DNA of 6,411 nt, from the NCBI GenBank assembly GCA_002395085.1, contig DGVV01000137.1, forward strand, positions 1 through 6,411. The letters are read 5' to 3'. Below, in pieces: positions 5,671-6,411 of this stretch. The translations under genes were made by a program, and so were the position numbers. The stretch's first letter is position 1. The number at the start of each line of letters is the position of its first letter. Below the pieces are notes generated by a model that saw only the letters and a program-made list of their open reading frames with translations, had not been told where the DNA came from and did no database searches. Origin of the DNA: Ruminococcus sp. UBA4275. GTDB lineage: Bacteria > Bacillota > Clostridia > Oscillospirales > Ruminococcaceae.

Positions 5671-6151
5671 CCTGCAAAACCTCCTTGAGCTGTTTGCGCG
5701 CCCGCGTCAGCCACGAGCTGACGGTATTCACGCTTTTCCCCAGTATCTGCGCGATCTCCCGAATGGAATACTCCTCATAATAGTACAGATAGACCACATT
5801 CCGGTATGCGGGCCGGATCTGCTGCATCGCTGCCAGCACCTCCGACGTCAGGCTGTCCGCATCCGGCGGCGGAACGGTCAGTGCAGGATCAATCTGCGCA
5901 TCTGTGAGCTGAATCTGCCGCCTGCGCCGTGCCGAACGCAGATAGTCCGTGCAGCGGTTGATACACGCGCGGATCAGAAACGCCTTTGCGTGTGCATCGC
6001 TCTCAAAGCAGCGATCCGTTTCCAGCAGATGCAGAAAGGTCTCCTGCACAATGTCCTCCGCCTCTGCGCGGATGCCGGTATGCTGCACGGCAATCCGCAG
6101 CAGGGTATCATAGTGACTGACCACAAGCTGTTCAAATGCTTCACTGTGCAT
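5546..6151 (-). CDS. ECF-type RNA polymerase sigma factor (sigma-70 family)
   Basis: This 201-residue protein directs RNA polymerase to a special promoter set. Sigma region 2 covers about residues 5-75: FEQLVVSHYDTLLRIAVQ, the region 2.2 motif AEDIVQETFLHL (31-42), then KAFLIRACINRCTDYLRSARRRR. A Pro/Asp-rich linker follows (about 80-104). Region 4 covers about 105-158, with YYEEYSIREIAQILGKSVNTVSSWLTRARKQL as the helix-turn-helix. ECF proteins normally end soon after this helix; here a polar tail of about 40 residues (161-201), rich in Arg, Asp and Glu, continues through the overlap with the next gene. The start at 6151 was chosen because AAGGAGG lies eight bases upstream and region 2 then begins at the usual place. 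The frame stays open for another 46 codons upstream, but they cross a hairpin and repeats. It is the first gene of a two-gene operon. Confidence 0.93.
   Translation of the reverse strand: MHSEAFEQLVVSHYDTLLRIAVQHTGIRAEAEDIVQETFLHLLETDRCFESDAHAKAFLIRACINRCTDYLRSARRRRQIQLTDAQIDPALTVPPPDADSLTSEVLAAMQQIRPAYRNVVYLYYYEEYSIREIAQILGKSVNTVSSWLTRARKQLKEVLQDETDELSEGAAVHLPDRGGKNHESTQNHGAARRAKTAEDSA
5607..5622 (-). promoter_or_regulatory. Second ribosome binding site and start inside the anti-sigma gene
   Basis: GAGGAGG (5616-5622 on the minus strand) lies eight bases before an in-frame ATG at 5607, residue 22 of the longer product. The upstream start at 5670 has an equally strong AAGGAGG (5680-5686) at nine bases. 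The inner site also encodes Glu-Glu-Glu-Lys, so its resemblance may come from coding sequence. Both starts lie within the sigma gene. Confidence 0.45.
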
Positions 6152-6159
6152 GGCGTCCG

Positions 6160-6166
6160 CCTCCTT
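6160..6166 (-). promoter_or_regulatory. Ribosome binding site deciding the sigma factor start
   Basis: AAGGAGG, a full match to the anti-Shine-Dalgarno core, lies eight bases before the ATG at 6151. None of the upstream in-frame start codons has a comparable site, so this fixes the start. Confidence 0.9.
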
Positions 6167-6189
6167 CTGATGATCTGAACGGCTGATTT

Positions 6190-6199
6190 TCACCGGTGA
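6190..6199. repeat. 10-bp palindrome TCACCGGTGA upstream of the sigma gene
   Basis: This perfect palindrome lies about 40 bases before the sigma start codon and just downstream of a -10-like sequence. It could be an operator or chance; no matching regulator is present in the window. Confidence 0.3.
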
Positions 6200-6212
6200 T
6201 TTCTGCCCTTCA

Positions 6213-6221
6213 CTTATAATA
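6213..6221 (-). promoter_or_regulatory. Possible -10 region of the sigma operon
   Basis: Overlapping TATTAT (6216-6221) and TATAAG (6213-6218) on the minus strand lie about 65 bases before the sigma start. No good sigma-A -35 box is found 16-18 bases upstream, and no clear ECF -35 motif either. It is listed as the best candidate in the only spacer where this operon's promoter could lie close to the gene. The plus strand reads TATAAT at 6215-6220, also without a -35 partner. Confidence 0.25.
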
Positions 6222-6253
6222 CGTTTGAGCCGGCAGATTTCGTGCAGCATCCG

Positions 6254-6287
6254 AAAATAAAACGCTGCACAGATTGCTCCGTGCAGC
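6254..6287 (-). terminator. Terminator-like hairpin upstream of the sigma gene
   Basis: On the minus strand GCTGCAC (6281-6287), a 10-base loop and GTGCAGC (6264-6270) form a 7-bp stem followed by GTTTTATTTT (6254-6263). It could end a transcript entering from the right, or act within the sigma operon leader. The sequence CGTGCAGCATCCG occurs on the plus strand on both sides (6241-6253 and 6280-6292). The 3' arm of the hairpin can therefore also pair with a second GCTGCAC downstream (6242-6248). Confidence 0.5.
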
Positions 6288-6294
6288 ATCCGGT

Positions 6295-6371
6295 CTTTAT
6301 ATAAAGTGTCTCCGACGGATTTATAATGGGGCTCCGCCCCAAACCCCGCTTAAGGGTCAGTGACCCTTAAG
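6295..6371. repeat. Composite GC-rich palindromic element, REP-like
   Basis: Three dyads lie in series: CTTTATATAAAG (6295-6306, a perfect 12-bp palindrome), GGGGCTCCGCCCC (6328-6340, a 5-bp stem with a 3-base loop), and a 23-base palindrome with 11-bp arms (6349-6371, arms CTTAAGGGTCA and TGACCCTTAAG). No coding sequence is seen. The reverse complement of 6301-6312 is found at positions 1-12. Dense short dyads in a spacer suggest a dispersed intergenic repeat, but copies elsewhere in the genome cannot be seen here. Confidence 0.5.
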
Positions 6372-6411
6372 AATCCCGTTATATGTAAATGAGAGTCATT
6401 CCGCGAAAATG

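Noticed and set aside
6152..6289. 46-codon upstream extension of the sigma factor
   Set aside because: The ATG at 6151 has a perfect ribosome binding site and gives the normal ECF N-terminus. The extension crosses the hairpin and direct repeats and has no homology-like pattern.

Overview
The window looks like chromosomal DNA from a cellulosome-producing ruminococcus or close relative (Clostridia, Oscillospirales). The evidence is a secreted protein carrying a type I dockerin and a long poly-threonine linker, GC-rich coding DNA with AT-rich spacers, strong AAGGAGG-type ribosome binding sites and sigma-A promoters with extended -10 boxes. The genus is inferred from protein architecture only. 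All five genes I accept lie on the minus strand, so transcription runs from right to left.

Right end to about 4520: a spacer of about 260 bases holds GC-rich palindromes and a terminator-like hairpin. It is followed by an ECF-type sigma factor gene (5546-6151) and a gene for a single-pass membrane protein that is its likely anti-sigma factor (4591-5670). The two genes overlap by 125 bases in different frames. A strong intrinsic terminator (4521-4554) closes this operon.

Middle: a 532-base AT-rich spacer contains a near-consensus promoter (4254-4282) and a weaker candidate promoter (4495-4523). The near-consensus promoter drives a secreted multidomain protein (2604-4058) built from a signal peptide, a papain-fold (CHAP/NlpC-like) Cys-His peptidase or amidase domain, a run of 33 threonines, a bacterial Ig-like (BIG2) domain and a C-terminal type I dockerin. 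It is probably docked onto a cellulosome scaffoldin. An intrinsic terminator follows directly.

Left: recQ (673-2535), a full-length RecQ DNA helicase, starts only about 24 bases after that terminator's U-tract and has no visible promoter of its own. Next comes a small acidic TerB-like protein (74-502) with its own extended -10 promoter. A 12-bp hairpin at 23-50 is best oriented as the terminator of a plus-strand gene lying off the left edge.

The genes do not form one obvious pathway. The sigma/anti-sigma pair next to a dockerin protein recalls extracytoplasmic sensing systems of cellulolytic clostridia, but the dockerin gene's promoter looks like a housekeeping one, so direct control is not supported by sequence. 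I found no CRISPR array, tRNA, rRNA, insertion sequence or prophage gene. The most distinctive items are the dockerin-borne peptidase with its pure Thr tract, the unusually long sigma/anti-sigma overlap with two good start sites for the second gene, and the competing hairpins upstream of the sigma gene.
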